In this document: positions 23,060 to 34,866 of the stretch, in pieces | How positions within the stretch are numbered: the stretch's first letter is position 1 | How the letters are laid out: each line of letters starts with the position of its first letter | Origin: Maniola hyperantus | Lineage: Eukaryota; Arthropoda; Insecta; Lepidoptera; Nymphalidae | Assembly (NCBI RefSeq): GCF_902806685.2 | Contig: NC_048542.1 | Span: 5,130,533-5,194,532, forward strand | Reading direction: 5' to 3' | DNA: 64,000 nucleotides | Made by a program: the position numbers and the translations under genes | Notes under the pieces: model-generated | What the model was told of the DNA's origin: nothing | The model's database searches: none | Seen by the model: the letters and a program-made list of their open reading frames with translations, nothing else

Positions 23060-23262
23060 CGTCGTCATCAACCGATAGACGTCCACAGCTGGACATAGGA
23101 CGTAGGGACTTTTACACGCTAAGGTATTGCGTCGCCTGAATCTAGCGACTCCCTGCGACTCGTTTGATGTCTGACCAACTAGTGGGGGCTCTGTCAACGC
23201 TACGCTTGGTGGGAGGTCGCCATTCCGACTATGCGACCCCACCATGTTGGCAACATCTATGG
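23060..23262 (-). mobile_element. RTE-like retrotransposon 3' remnant
   Basis: CAACCGATAGACGTCCACAG, CTGAATCTAGCGACTCCCTG and CGACTCGTTTGATGTC match the 14697 copy. Reversed, it reads as the VAGSRWIQA-type RTE tail. No intact frame. Confidence 0.6.
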
Positions 23263-23496
23263 GTTCTTCAATTTAATTTACAACTTTTAATTTACCTACC
23301 TCCATTTAAAGGATCTGTATTCACTAGAAAAGTGCTTAGGTATCATACTTTAGCGACTCTACCTTAATAAAAGACGTAGACGAAAAAAATTCGTATGTAA
23401 TGTAATGCCGGCGCCACACGCAACAAGTGAGTGATTAATTCGAGCGTATATTTAGCGATTTATATGCATGTTATTTTATCATCAGAAGAAAGAAAA

Positions 23497-23690
23497 GTCC
23501 TGACTCACTGAATGACTCATCAACGCCAAACCCAAACTGTTCGACCTAGAAAACTGGAATTTTGCACAGACGTTCCCTTTACAATGTAGACAAGGATTAA
23601 TCCTTGTCTACATTATAAAGGAAACCTCTGGTCCAAATTGCAGTTTTCAGGTTGCAGGTGTTGATAAATCGGTCAGTGACTCAAGACTTT
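23497..23690. repeat. Head-to-head inverted family C copies forming a 200-bp palindrome
   Basis: The central 32 bp (23583-23614) are a perfect palindrome with no spacer (AATGTAGACAAGGATT and its reverse complement). The homology continues imperfectly for about 95 bp on each side: GACTCACTG, CATCAACGCC, GCACAGACGTTCCCTTTAC on the left against GGAAACCTCTG, GTGTTGATAAATCGGTCAGT on the right. Confidence 0.8.
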
Positions 23691-23802
23691 TTCGAAATTC
23701 TCACGGGATAGGCAAATAGTATTTATAATTTCTCCGAACGAAGCCTCAGGTGGTATAGGTATACCTACTAACTATTTATGTACCTATAGCAGAACGGTCA
23801 AA

Positions 23803-23985
23803 AGTGGCTAAAGAGCGGGCTGAAATCCGAAAAGACGACGAGAGCAACGACACGACGACGACGCGACAGTTCAAACCTCACCCATTGCACTATTATCGTA
23901 CCAAGTCCTAGCACAAGCTTTACGCTTACAACCTAAGCGTCCACGTTAGCCTTAGTTGGAAAAGAAAGGGGAATGTTAAAAAAAT
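23803..23985 (+). mobile_element. SINE-P, second copy with expanded middle
   Basis: AAAGAGCGGGCTGAAATCCG, a GACGACGACG-rich expansion, CAGTTCAAACCTCACCCATT, GTCCTAGCACAAGCTTTACG and GAAAAGAAAGGGGAATGTTA follow the order of the copy at 60598. Box A is lost. Confidence 0.7.
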
Positions 23986-25421
23986 ATCACTTACTGGCCT
24001 AGGCAGACTTGTCAAACGTCAAGCGGCTCAGCCAGCCTATGGCGCCGCGCCGGGAAGAAAAAGGTTGAGTCCTTGCCTAATTAGTATTCGGTTCCCGAAC
24101 ACCAAATAGGCAATAGTTTTGTGTCAACTACCACTTTAGTTTACGGTGTTTTATAATTAAGGCGCTTATTTCAACCTAAATCCCTTTTACTTTACAAAAC
24201 GGCCAGTAATTAAAACACTCAAGTAGCATATCTTAGACATTTCCCGCCAGAGCCTATTTTCGGCTTATCTTTTGCAAGACGCTCCATTTTTGGGCAAAGG
24301 CAACTTTTTACTCTGTACCCAACATGGCCACCGCCAACTTATGGAAATATTATCTTGATGTGTATAATAAAACGAATATATCATATTTTTTACCTTTTAA
24401 ATGGGACGGCTGAGCCTAAACGCTTTATCGATCATTTTCAAAAATTAATCTAAATTTCGATACTAAAGCAAGGTAATATTTTAGTATTTAGTATTTTTCT
24501 TTACTGTAAGCCCGACATAGATACTTACATGATGATGAGATTTGATTATAGAGTTTCTGCATATAGGTCATTGAATTTGAATAGGTAGCTATATTTTACA
24601 ATTTGAATATGCTTCGCTACCAGTAGTCTCTAATGAAATCAAGGACTTCCTACACTTAAGTGAAAGACCCGTCTCAGTTATGGCGGTGGTTTGGCCGCGG
24701 TTTTTTTTGCCAAAACTCGACTTAGCAACAAGTTTCGAACTCCGCGTCGAAACAGACTTAATCAAAAAGAACTAACGCGTATAGGTAGACAAATGTGTAG
24801 CTTTCCAGTAATATGTACGAAACCTAGGCAGGTAAAGCAAATTCTACGAAAATTACACTCCGAAATCCATATAGAATAGTTCGAAACTGTTCTTAGAAGC
24901 TGGACAAAAAGCCACCGACCACCTTATCGATATTCTGCCCGCGTGGACTATAATAATACAATTAATTCCGTTTGTCACATCTGATAACGACGAGGCAAAC
25001 GTAACTATATCACTGTCAACATCCTTATTGTAATGCAGATAGAGTTTAAAATAAATTATTTGGGTGATTGATAAGTTTGTATGGCTATATAAGAAAATGT
25101 GAAGTGGGGGTCGTATCGACCTGGGAGGCGATCCCAGAGGAAAATTCGCATCTGCGCAGATTGCTTCGATATCCTTGCGGCACTTAAGTAGATAAAATTA
25201 TGATGGATGGCCATGCACTTAATTTTATATTGAAAACCATACATAACTTACTTACATTATAATATTATAGCCTATATAATATATCGCCTACAGCGGATTC
25301 CAATAAGCGGTAAGCGAAAGACTTCAGTTTATATTTAAAAAAACGACCTGACTCGTTAGATTCTGTAGCTACTAATTTATGTTCGAAAATAAATAGTCGT
25401 TGTCGATCTTATTAGGTAATA
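23986..25421. other. No gene recognised
   Basis: AT-rich with scattered GC-rich words (GGCGCCGCGCCGGG near 24041). The 62-codon frames at 24691 and 25056 have no supporting features. Confidence 0.5.
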
Positions 25422-25655
25422 GGCTACTTGACTCTTTTTTTAAGTTGGTCTTAAATGGTTAATATTTGTCCTATTATATCAAAAAAATTAACACTATATT
25501 TTTTTGCGCCCTAATAACCGTAAAACTTTAATTTAAAAATATATTTTTCTTAGACAGGTGAAAACACTGGTCGGCCATGTTTGGCCGATAGATTATCTGT
25601 GCTCTGACGTCATGCATTTGTAAACAACAGCATAACCTCCCAAAGTTTAATAAAC
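25422..25655 (+). repeat. Repeat K, copy 1
   Basis: AATAGGCTACTTGACTC at the start, GAAAACACTGGTCGGCCATG, then CTGACGTCATGCATTTGTAA and ACAACAG. The same words occur in reverse at 26195-26432. Confidence 0.5.
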
Positions 25656-25957
25656 ATGACTTCTATACTAGTTTACAAGAAAAATATAGTAATTATCGTT
25701 ATTGTATCATCCGAGAAAGTAAAAAACGCATCGATAAAGACCACAGGAAAGTTGTGGATTAGAGTGCCCAGTGAAATAAATATACGTAACACGCAAAGAC
25801 TTGCTTAAAGGGATCCTATATGACTAACGACTTCAACCCAAATTTATTTTTGCAAAGATCACTTTGTTGTAAGTCTTACTTAATAACTTATTCAATTTAT
25901 AAAGAGAAAACGATATTTTTTTACGTTTACTATGAGTTTTTAGAAATATATAAAAAC

Positions 25958-26170
25958 TAGCTTATGCACGTGACTTCGCCCGCGTGGACTTCATAAATTT
26001 CAAACCTCCATTTAACCCACTCAGGGGTGGAATTTCAAAAAATCCTTTCCTAGTGGATACCTTCTCTTTACCTACAAAGAACACACTCACCAAATTTCAT
26101 GTATCTAGGACCAGCTGTTTAGGCTGTGCGTTGATATATAAGTTAGTCAGGACTCTAAATTTTATATATA
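25958..26170 (-). mobile_element. Helitron-like element, Hel-B
   Basis: ACTAGCTTATGCACGTGACT and TCGCCCGCGTGGACTTC, then AAATCCTTTCCTAGTGGATA and GGCTGTGCGTTGATATATAA. It lies between the two inverted copies of repeat K (25422 and 26195). Confidence 0.65.
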
Positions 26171-26194
26171 TGGATACTACGTTAGTCCCCGCGT

Positions 26195-26432
26195 GACATA
26201 GGGATGACATTTCTTTGTTTACATATTTAATGACGTCACATCATGGCTGACAGCGTTTTCTGCGTTTCAAATAAAAATAAAAACTGTATTTTTTAAAATT
26301 GGATTTATATATCCATCCTGCGTTTTTAATAATTGTTATTGATATATTTCGTTGTCTTAAGCAAAATACTATAATAAATAATCATTTATTGGACGAAATT
26401 AGATATGAGTCAAGTAGCCTATTGGTAGTCGC
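26195..26432 (-). repeat. Repeat K, copy 2, inverted
   Basis: Reversed, it reads GAGTC or GACTC words as in copy 1: CCAATAGGCTACTTGACTCA, then GAAAACGCTGTCAGCCATGA, TGTGACGTCATTAAATATGT and AAACAAAG. With copy 1 it forms an inverted pair around a Hel-B element. Confidence 0.5.
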
Positions 26433-26885
26433 AAAGGCATGCCTGAGACAATTTTTCTATTAATTAAAACCGAATAATATCGAGGCTCTAGGTAAATTCA
26501 TACTTGCGAAAATGAAGTTATAAAATCTTAACAAAAGTCAAAATCAGTAGGTATCACATTTACCGATCTTGTTAGTAACTTTACAATGTTAGCAACTCGT
26601 TAGCAACTAGCTAACTTTTTACAACTTATGTAATTTTAGTGTTCTTTTAGTCACGCCACATCTATTCCAAAGTACAGAACACGGCCAAAATGAAATGAAA
26701 ACGCCTAGTTCCATTTACATCAAAGACATTCGAATAATTTTTCACGTACTAGTACATTTTTGTATTTAACACAATAATTTATAGTCGCGATTAGTCCATG
26801 GCCGTCACGTGCCTGTGGTCAATATCGATATTATCGATGAAGTATTTTGAAATCAGGTAGGTACTTGCGAGTTGCGACCGTACCG

Positions 26886-27243
26886 TTTTTAGGGTTCCGT
26901 AGCCGAATGGCAAAAAACGGAACCCTTATAGATTCGTCATGTCTGTCTGTCTGTCTGGATGTATGTTACAGCCACTTTTTTCCGAAACTATAAGAGCTAT
27001 ACTGTTGAAATTTGGTAAGTAGATCTATGTATTCTGTGAACCGCATTAAGATTTTTACACAAAAATAGAAAAAAAAAACAATAAATTTTGGGGTTCTCCA
27101 TACTTAGAACTGAAACTCAAAAAAAATGTTTTTCATCAAACCCATACGTGATGGATAGGTCTTCAAAAATGATATTAAGGTTTCTAATTTGATTTTTTTC
27201 TAAACTGATAAGTTTGCGCGAGGGACACTTCCAAAGTGGTGAA

Positions 27244-27275
<32 letters not shown>

Positions 27276-27460
27276 TATAGAGAATGATAAAACTAAAAAA
27301 ATATATGATGTACATTACCATGCAAACTTCCATGCAAAAAAAATTGGTTTAGAACGAAATCTAGTAAGTAGTTTTTGATTTATCGTGCAAAATGTCGATA
27401 AAATACGATTGTACTACGGAACCCTCAGTGTGCGAGTCTGATTCGCACTTGGCCGGTTTT
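26886..27460 (+). repeat. Dispersed repeat, family E, expanded
   Basis: TTTTTAGGGTTCCGTAGCCG with a following hairpin, GTCTGTCTGTCTGTCTGG, and the end ACGGAACCCTCAGTGTGCGA and TTCGCACTTGGCCGGTTTT. The interior is longer than in other copies and includes a (GT)14 microsatellite at 27246-27274. Confidence 0.7.
27246..27274. repeat. (GT)n microsatellite
   Basis: About 14 uninterrupted GT units inside a family E repeat. Confidence 0.95.
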
Positions 27461-27499
27461 AGTTATTTGCCGCAGCGATAACGCAACTTCAGGCAGTTG

Positions 27500-27785
27500 A
27501 AGTGGTTGAAGCGCAAGACCACTGCCTGTCGATATTTTTGTCGCTGTAGTGTGGTCCGTCTGAAAAACATCATTAAAAATATAGACCCCATTAAGTATTT
27601 TCTCCAACTTTTGACTTTTCGCATAATTCTCACAAGTTTTGCATGAAACACACGACCGCTGCCTGGTGATCTGTGCTGGCGATATGTGACCCGTCTGACT
27701 AACATAATTAAAAACGTGGGGACTATATTTTCGTCCGGCAAAAAGGTTAGATCCTTCCTTTTGACTTTTGGCATAATTCTCACAT
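27500..27785. repeat. Diverged tandem duplication, about 140-bp unit
   Basis: Both halves contain ACCACTGCCTG or ACCGCTGCCTG, a GTCGC or GGCGAT block, CCGTCTGA, CATAATTAAAAA or CATCATTAAAAA, and end TTTTGACTTTTCGCATAATT or its one-base variant followed by CTCACA. A 131-codon minus-strand frame spans it with a matching internal repeat. I take it as a by-product. Confidence 0.6.
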
Positions 27786-28134
27786 AATGTACAATGCGTA
27801 ACGTAACTACATAGTACATACTAATTAAACGGCAATTACCAAATAAAATCTTACCCACGCTGGCATAATTGACTCGTTAAAGCAATGAGCCCCGACAGAA
27901 TTATAGGTGTGAATTAATTTTAGTTGTTGTCTTAGATAAGCAGCCATTTTAGCTAAGTTAGTAAGCTGACTTCAGAATAATAAAGATCTGCAGACTCCTT
28001 GACAAAAGGGACCGATTCTATCGGATTATTTTAAAGTTATGTGCCAATCTTTCCTTTTAAAACGCATTTACATATTCTGAACTTTTTGTTTTATTGATTT
28101 ATAAGCTTGGACTAAATATTGTAGATTAGGTACA

Positions 28135-28182
28135 AGTTAATACTTGACTGCGATCTCACCTGGTGGTAAGTGATGATGATCA
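28135..28182 (+). repeat. Family F fragment
   Basis: ATACTTGACTGCGATCTCAC and CTGGTGGTAAGTGATGATGA are all that remains of the family here. Confidence 0.45.
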
Positions 28183-28583
28183 TTTGGGTAGGGAATGGCA
28201 GTTTAATAGCACTTTTTCGTCCTCTGAGGATTTTTTGCCTTGTCAATGTCATAAATCACAATATGATGTTTAACAAATAAGCATGCAGCAACCAGATAGC
28301 AGATACTAGATAGTCATAAAATAACTTTCTACATAAGAAAAGATTTATAGAACATGCCCTCGTTCTTGCTATGCCTTAGAATGCTCGCCATCTTGTAAAA
28401 AATAATGAAGTATTGCTGTTTCAGAGAGTTATAGAGAAAAATCTTTATTGGTCTACAAAAACATAATTTTCTTAAAACATACTTACCCTGTACTTGGTTT
28501 TACTTTAATGACCAAGCTACTGCAGTGATGAGTGCTGTGTCAGCATAGTGTGAGCAATGAGCATACCTACATATAGTACCTAC

Positions 28584-28703
28584 ACGACAGGTCGAGATGG
28601 CAATCGGGTATGAGGCTTTCCCGCACCGGGTTAGCGCGAAGGCTGTGCGCGTGTGCGGGGCGTCCCCACCCCGATTGCCATCTCGATCTGTCGCGGACTA
28701 TAG
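28584..28703. mobile_element. Foldback MITE, family H, best-preserved copy
   Basis: Arms CGACAGGTCGAGATGGCAAT and ATTGCCATCTCGATCTGTCG are near-perfect inverted repeats enclosing a CpG-rich core. The right flank is CGGACTATAGTC. The whole unit is about 120 bp with no coding capacity. Confidence 0.8.
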
Positions 28704-31700
28704 TCATGTGTTATATACGAGTGCTTACCTATACAAGTATTACTGACTGTGTTTATTTTTGAATTTATATTATGTAACTGGCTCTAAACAGTATCTGCCT
28801 TCCCAATTTTTTAATTTTTTTGTAGTCTTTGAAATTTAGTATGAAGTGACCAAGCGTTTTATTAATAAGAATATGGTAAATGCGTCAAAGGAAATTGCAA
28901 TTACTTATTTTCAAAACATAACAGTCACGTACCGTCACGGATGCCAAATGGAATAAAATACGAAATTTAAAATTTCTGTTGCGCACGCGCCATGAGTCAT
29001 ACGCAATAGGGTCACGACTGCTTGGGCCTACTACACCGATATATCCATACTTCATAGCATTACCAAGTTTTGATTACGATACGTGCAGTTGACGGAATAG
29101 TTTTGATATTTAAAAATTTCTACAGCTTTCTATTGACCCGCCAAGTTGACGTGATGAGATTTGACAGATACATTTATTTTACAGTGCTAAGTACTTACGT
29201 ATTTTCGACTACTATACTCATAATAATATGTGCAAGTAAATTAGTGGTTTTGATACTTGAAATGAGTCGCTCGCAATATCGTTACAGTGAATCGAGTCAA
29301 CTAAACTGATATATCTATCTATAGTCCACATTTTACAGCGGTACCCATAGCGCTTTGGCGCAGATGTATGCGCAGTTATTTTGGGTGGTTTTGATACTTG
29401 AAATGTTTTCATTTAAAATGTTCGATAAGCTTAGATTAATTTTAACCAACCTGTTTTACATTTTCGAAAAATGTCAGCTGCATGCCTACCGCTAAAATAT
29501 CGTAATCATCTCTGGTAGGCTCATGCTCTCACTATTGGCTAAAATGCACTGTTGCAGCAAGAGTACCATAAATTCAGCCACTCACAACAATCAAGACAAT
29601 TTTCGTGCTAAGAAGCCTGATTTGACAAAAGGGCATGTTATACATTATTTTTTACATCGTATAGCCATGGTCCTGCCTTCGCGCGTTATCCGTTGTTCAG
29701 GACAGTGTCTAGTGTCAGTAGTAGTCAGTATCATACAGTTCCTTTAATATACCAAAGATATTATTAAACTCCAATAGGCATAGCTCTACAATTGTATTTT
29801 TTTTTAAATAAAGACAAATTCGTAAGCTAGTGTGTGTATCATTTATATTCGCGTAGCGCGAAGGACTACGTATAAATTGGCGCGGGGCTTACGTACCTTT
29901 TGACACTTACAAATGTGCTTCAAAAACTGGCAGCCCGTTAGAAGGGTTGTTATATACTTATCGCAAATTGTATACGTTAAATCTTGCTGCTTCAGTCAAT
30001 AGTAAAACTAAAATTCTTCAACTTTTTGCTTACTAATTCTTTACTATAGAATTTAGGCCTATTTAAATAGCTAACATCGCTGGTGACTAGTGACTAACAC
30101 CAAAGTAAAATTATTTAAATCGTATTACTAATGTACTCTATTGTCTACCCAATTTGTGTCATATAATTCATGCGAAGTGTTTAATGTATTTGAATACATC
30201 CAAAAATGTTTTACTCTACGACTTTATGTAAATTAAGCAAGCATTATTTGCTCTGAATACGGCTTGTGTACGTGATTATTTTATATAGAATTTAATAGTA
30301 AATTGATATCCATAATATGAATAGGGTTTTCCTAGAACATTTCAATACAACATATTACGAACATATTACGTATGTGACCGACTAGCTTGATTTACATGAA
30401 ATAAACTAATGAAAACAAAAGCAAATAAGTAATTTTTTTAGCTCCTGGATAAAAAAAATGTTTGTGATTTTTACTGGTCATTAGAATCATACACATGGAC
30501 TTTAGTTGGTTAAAGCATCGATGTACTATATATTATTATTTGAATATTTTTCTTAGGTTCCAGTTTTGAACACAACGTTTCGTAAAGCAGCACTAAAATT
30601 TTAAGTTGTTAATTTACAATTTGTTTTCCGCACTTTTTTAGCAATATTAAAAAGAAAAAGGAGCAGTTACTTTAAATCAATCAAGAAACACATCAGAATC
30701 GACGCCAATGTTCTGCATCTGAGAATAAGTCAAATATCAAGACGATACGGGTGCACTACGTATGCGCCTACGCCGCTCCGCTACGAAGGTTCGAGCGTCG
30801 AATACATTATTTTGTTGTAAGTAGGCGAACCGATAGATATGACCGACGACAAATTGTTACTGCGAATTAATCGATGCGCAGGAATCGATCGAGTTAGAGA
30901 TAATCGGTTATGTTGATTTAACGAAGCCTAAGCCTAATTCATACTACTACGCTTGTCGTAGCAAAATATAAATGACGAGGTACCTACACCTAAATGTGTT
31001 GCAGTATCAACTGCATCAAAAATTTTAATCGAAATCTTATACCTAGATGCTAATCTTAATAAACAAATTTACAATCTAGATTAAACCGCTACAAGAGTGT
31101 AACTCAGAAAATAGAAATTCTATTGTACAGACACAACAGACTTTTATTAATACGTGTGCACATACGGAGGATATAGTAATATGCATGCTGCAAAGAAGTA
31201 CTTATTACGATTAGTAATTTACGATCAAACTATATGTCGCCACCAGATCTTTAATTCCGCTAACAGAGTTGTCTATAGGAGTTTAATTATAAGCGGCTCT
31301 ATGTATAGAAGTTCCAAGATCGCACTAGCTAGCTGGATCCCCAGGCACAACCGCTTGGAAAAAGATCTTCCAATCGTTACGGTTAATAGAATAAGTATAC
31401 AATATGTTAGCTGCTCTCCGTTTAGTAATTCTATACATACGTAAGGTGGTGAAGTTTTCGGGAAACTAACAGCAACATTCAAAGACAGCGATTTATCTTT
31501 ATAGGTAGGTTGCGACTTATGAGGTATATTCTTGTATGAATTCTGGATTCAAGCGTAAATAGATTTCCTTCTACATCAATGGGTACAATACGCGAAATTT
31601 GGTCGTTCGAATGTCCTTCGTATATGCTTAACTTTAATACGGTTAGGTCTCTATCATTTAATATCGTGATGATCCTTTGAATGAATGATTTAAGTTTGTA

Positions 31701-33107
31701 CTTTAGTAACGTCGGTAACGCAATCTAACCTTTACCTTACTGCAAGTGATGACGTGAACTAAGTGTAAAATACTTAACAATTTAGTGGGACATTTATCTA
31801 AATGAGTTACTGTAGACGTAATAACAATTCATAGCGTTCGAGTAGGTCAGAACTATTAACGTTGTTTAACTTTATGTCCAACCATTATATCTCATTTTAT
31901 AGTGCGAACGCTTTACTGATCTATGAAATATTTTCAGCTACTAACTTTGAATTGTACAAAATCTTATCTTTAAGATTTTCTATTAAATATCGAATTTATT
32001 TACTAAACTCAATTTACAGGACTGAAAGGGGAACATTTTAGTATTTAAGTTAATGTATGGAAATTGTTGTTTGTAATAATTGAATTGCGATCAATGAATA
32101 GGTCACACATAGTAGGAATAACAATTTTCTTCGGTGAAATAGAAGCCAAAAAATTTATACTCAGAGCTATAGGTATGTACGTCTATATAAATAACTACTC
32201 TCCTTGGTTTTATATGTAGGTCTAAAAAGATGCAACATTACCATTTACATATAAACAAAATAGCAAATAATTATGTAAATAAATCAAGAGGTCCTCTACA
32301 AAATGCAAGCTATGAATAAATGCGTCCGTTTACAATAAAAATTTCATAGAAGTTAATGCCCTAGCTCACGTACGAATAACATGAGTCAAGAGAAATAAAA
32401 TCAGCAATAAACCGAGTGACCATAGAGGTACAATCGTGAACTTATCGATTCATCGTCCGTCCAACGACGCGTGCCAAACCGATGCTATTCGCGAAGGCAT
32501 ACGATTAATTTATTTATTGAAATCATTACTAATATCTGCCAATACAATGGCCCCAAATGAAAATGCGCACTCTGTTATGGCATGTCGGAATGCTTAACGA
32601 AGCGGCGTGATTTCAATACGCCATTTTGCATTCAATTTTGAGGTTATTAGATGCAATCGGAATGCGTGCGGCCATATTGGAACGCGATCGGCTTTATGCG
32701 AACGTCTTCGGCTCCTATCGGCGTCTGCTTTTGGTGACAATTGACGTGTGTTGCTGTCATAAGTTTCCGAGAATATTTATCGATAAATTACTCACAGGGA
32801 AAATTGAGTAGATTTACGATTATGGTTTTCATAAGCTACCTTTACGACTCTATGTACCTACGTAAGTGTTAACAGGTTCCATAACGTATCTAATGGGTAG
32901 GTATGAAACACTATTAAAATCATAATAATTTCGCTACACCATGGACAATACATAATAAACTTTGAAGTTATCAGTCACATTCTGCCTCGCTTTCTGGTGA
33001 ATCCAAATACTGTCTATTTTGCGTGAATGAAGTTCTTACGTTCTGTCACAACAATATCTACGAGTAGGTCCCTAAATAATTACTGCTAGGGTACCTAAAA
33101 TATGAAG
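28704..33107. other. Longest repeat-poor stretch of the window
   Basis: About 4.4 kb without a recognised transposon end. It has a 21-bp direct repeat at 29244-29264 and 29385-29405, a CpG-bearing block at 30690-30960 (GTATGCGCCTACGCCGCTCC, CGATCGAGTTAGAG) and another at 32400-32780 (GCGGCCATATTGG, ACGCGATCGGCTTTATGCG). As intronic sequence of a developmental regulator it is a reasonable place for enhancers, but no element is shown. The 96-codon frame at 31154 is not supported. Confidence 0.4.
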
Positions 33108-33270
33108 TACAGTACCCGGCAGAAAATATTGCTTATCGAACTTAAGAGAGAGATAACGGTTTTGAAGAGCGCCTTCTCTGTCGTTTAGACCGACGAAACG
33201 TCACATAGGCATGAGTGACAGAGATGACGTTCTACGAAGTCGATGTGAAATATTTCCTGTGGGTACTGTA
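33108..33270. mobile_element. MITE with GGCAGAAAATA-type inverted ends
   Basis: The outer 10 bases are a perfect inverted pair (TACAGTACCC and GGGTACTGTA), and the arms continue imperfectly for about 34 bp (left GGCAGAAAATATTGC). The interior has inverted CTCTGTCGTTTAGACC and GAGTGACAGAGATGACG segments. About 160 bp, no ORF. Related to the element at 47681. Confidence 0.7.
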
Positions 33271-34521
33271 AAACCATCTTCAAACATTACTTATATCTAT
33301 ATTTGATCTATCTTCTACGTAAAACTTTTAAAACAAGTGTATGTTTAAACCTTTTGCTATGTTATGCTTGTCAAATTGTTACAAGTTTATTTACAGCCTA
33401 CAGTTATGGTTGGTATAAAAACTAGTATCACATATTTGGCTCTTATAAGAGGCGTTGCCTATAGTTAGCATTCTTGACTTGGTGCTAGATATAGCGAAAT
33501 AGGAATTCCTTTGAATATTGAAGTTCTACAGATAAAGTGATTAAAATTAATATGGCCCGTTTGTTGACACTTTATAACTAGGTACTTATTAATTAATTTC
33601 TGGCCAGTTCCACGATTGTTTTTTGAAGTGCCGTACCTATCCATTTTTGACTCTATTGTAGGTTACATGGATTGTGGTCACACCACATGACTAACTATTA
33701 CAACCTGTAATTTTTATCGATAAAATATTGAACATTTCGCTTTTTGGGAATATCATCAAAAATATCACTTTTTCAGCAAGCAGCACACAATACGTTTAAA
33801 ATAAAATAAGCAAAACGTTTTTACTTTTTGGCATAGGTAACTATTAAAAAAACTATTTCGGTTCACATATCGTGATCACAACCAAACTGAACTTCTGTTG
33901 ATGACAAATTATATCACCAGAAAGAGTCACTAATAACAGCCAACAATATTGATAGGTACCCGAATTAAAAGAATTTTTATCAAAAAAAATACAATGCTCC
34001 CGAGGAAGAAAGATAACTCGCTATTGAAATCTTTTTATCGATAAGTACCTACCTACTTAGTCAACAAATTTAACTCAACTGCCTCTAGGTAACTTATATC
34101 GAAAACATTATTATTAGCTGAAACCCAATTAGTTAAGTAGTAATAGGCAAAAACAAATGTTTTTATCGAAATATTATAGGTATGTATAAAATAGTGAATT
34201 CATAGAATGTACTAGTAGGTAGGTACCTATACCTACATACCTTCCACCTTTTTCGACCATCATCACATCACCAGTTTTTACAACACTCAAAACGTTTTCA
34301 CTTTTTCTGCATACCAATTAAAGTGTTTCATATACTTTTTGGGCCTACTGCAATTAAAACTTTTTGATTTTAAATTCCTATGTCGCTTGACTAATTTGCA
34401 TACTTCCAACCTTGGTTTAAAATGCTTGTAAAAACAAGTAATGCTGCGTTTAAAATTTTTGGCTAAATTGATTTCGTGACATACCTGCCTCGTCGTTCGT
34501 AGAGACATCACTACTAACATT
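33271..34521. other. No gene recognised
   Basis: AT-rich DNA without coding or repeat signal other than GTAGGTACCTAC-type simple sequence near 34210. Confidence 0.5.
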
Positions 34522-34821
34522 ATCAGTGCGAAAGTATGTTTGTTTGTTGGTTGATCCTTCAATTACCCCGCAGCAGCGATCCGATCGCGATAGATATAGT
34601 TATAGATATAGGAAGACCTGCCCCCCAATTGTGTAAGAAAAACGTATTCATCGTTATCGTAATCGTCAACAAATTCTGCCCTTTGATTGGCTGTGAAAAA
34701 ATGTAAATCGGCCATCGGGGGGCTGGAGCGTTAGTGCTACAGGCTACTTTTTATCCCGAGAAATCAGAGAGTTTCCACGGAATTTTTAAAAACCTAAATC
34801 CACGTGCATCTGCGATGCGAA
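34522..34821 (+). mobile_element. Helitron-like element, Hel-A, with internal insertion
   Basis: Starts GTGCGAAAGTATGTTTGTTT, continues GATCCTTCAATTACCCCGCA, is interrupted by about 130 bp of unrelated sequence (34600-34735), and resumes at GCTACTTTTTATCCCGAG through AACCTAAATCCACGTGCATC. The 3' end merges into the inverted repeat at 34822-34866, which holds the terminal CTAG. Confidence 0.55.
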
Positions 34822-34866
34822 TGCGAATTAAACTAGTTGATGCTTGATCAACTAGTTTAATTCGCA
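34822..34866. repeat. Perfect inverted repeat, 20-bp arms, 5-base loop
   Basis: TGCGAATTAAACTAGTTGAT (34822-34841), loop gcttg, then its exact reverse complement (34847-34866). It sits on the 3' boundary of the Hel-A copy at 34522 and includes the CTAGT terminus in both arms. Confidence 0.9.

Noticed and set aside
27463..27858. 131-codon minus-strand ORF
   Set aside because: Explained by an internal tandem duplication and partly within a family E repeat; no domain recognised.
31154..31444. 96-codon plus-strand ORF
   Set aside because: Composition and lack of any recognised motif fit a chance frame in intronic DNA.
33108..33270. Terminal repeats of an LTR retrotransposon
   Set aside because: Ends are inverted, not direct, and the unit is only about 160 bp.
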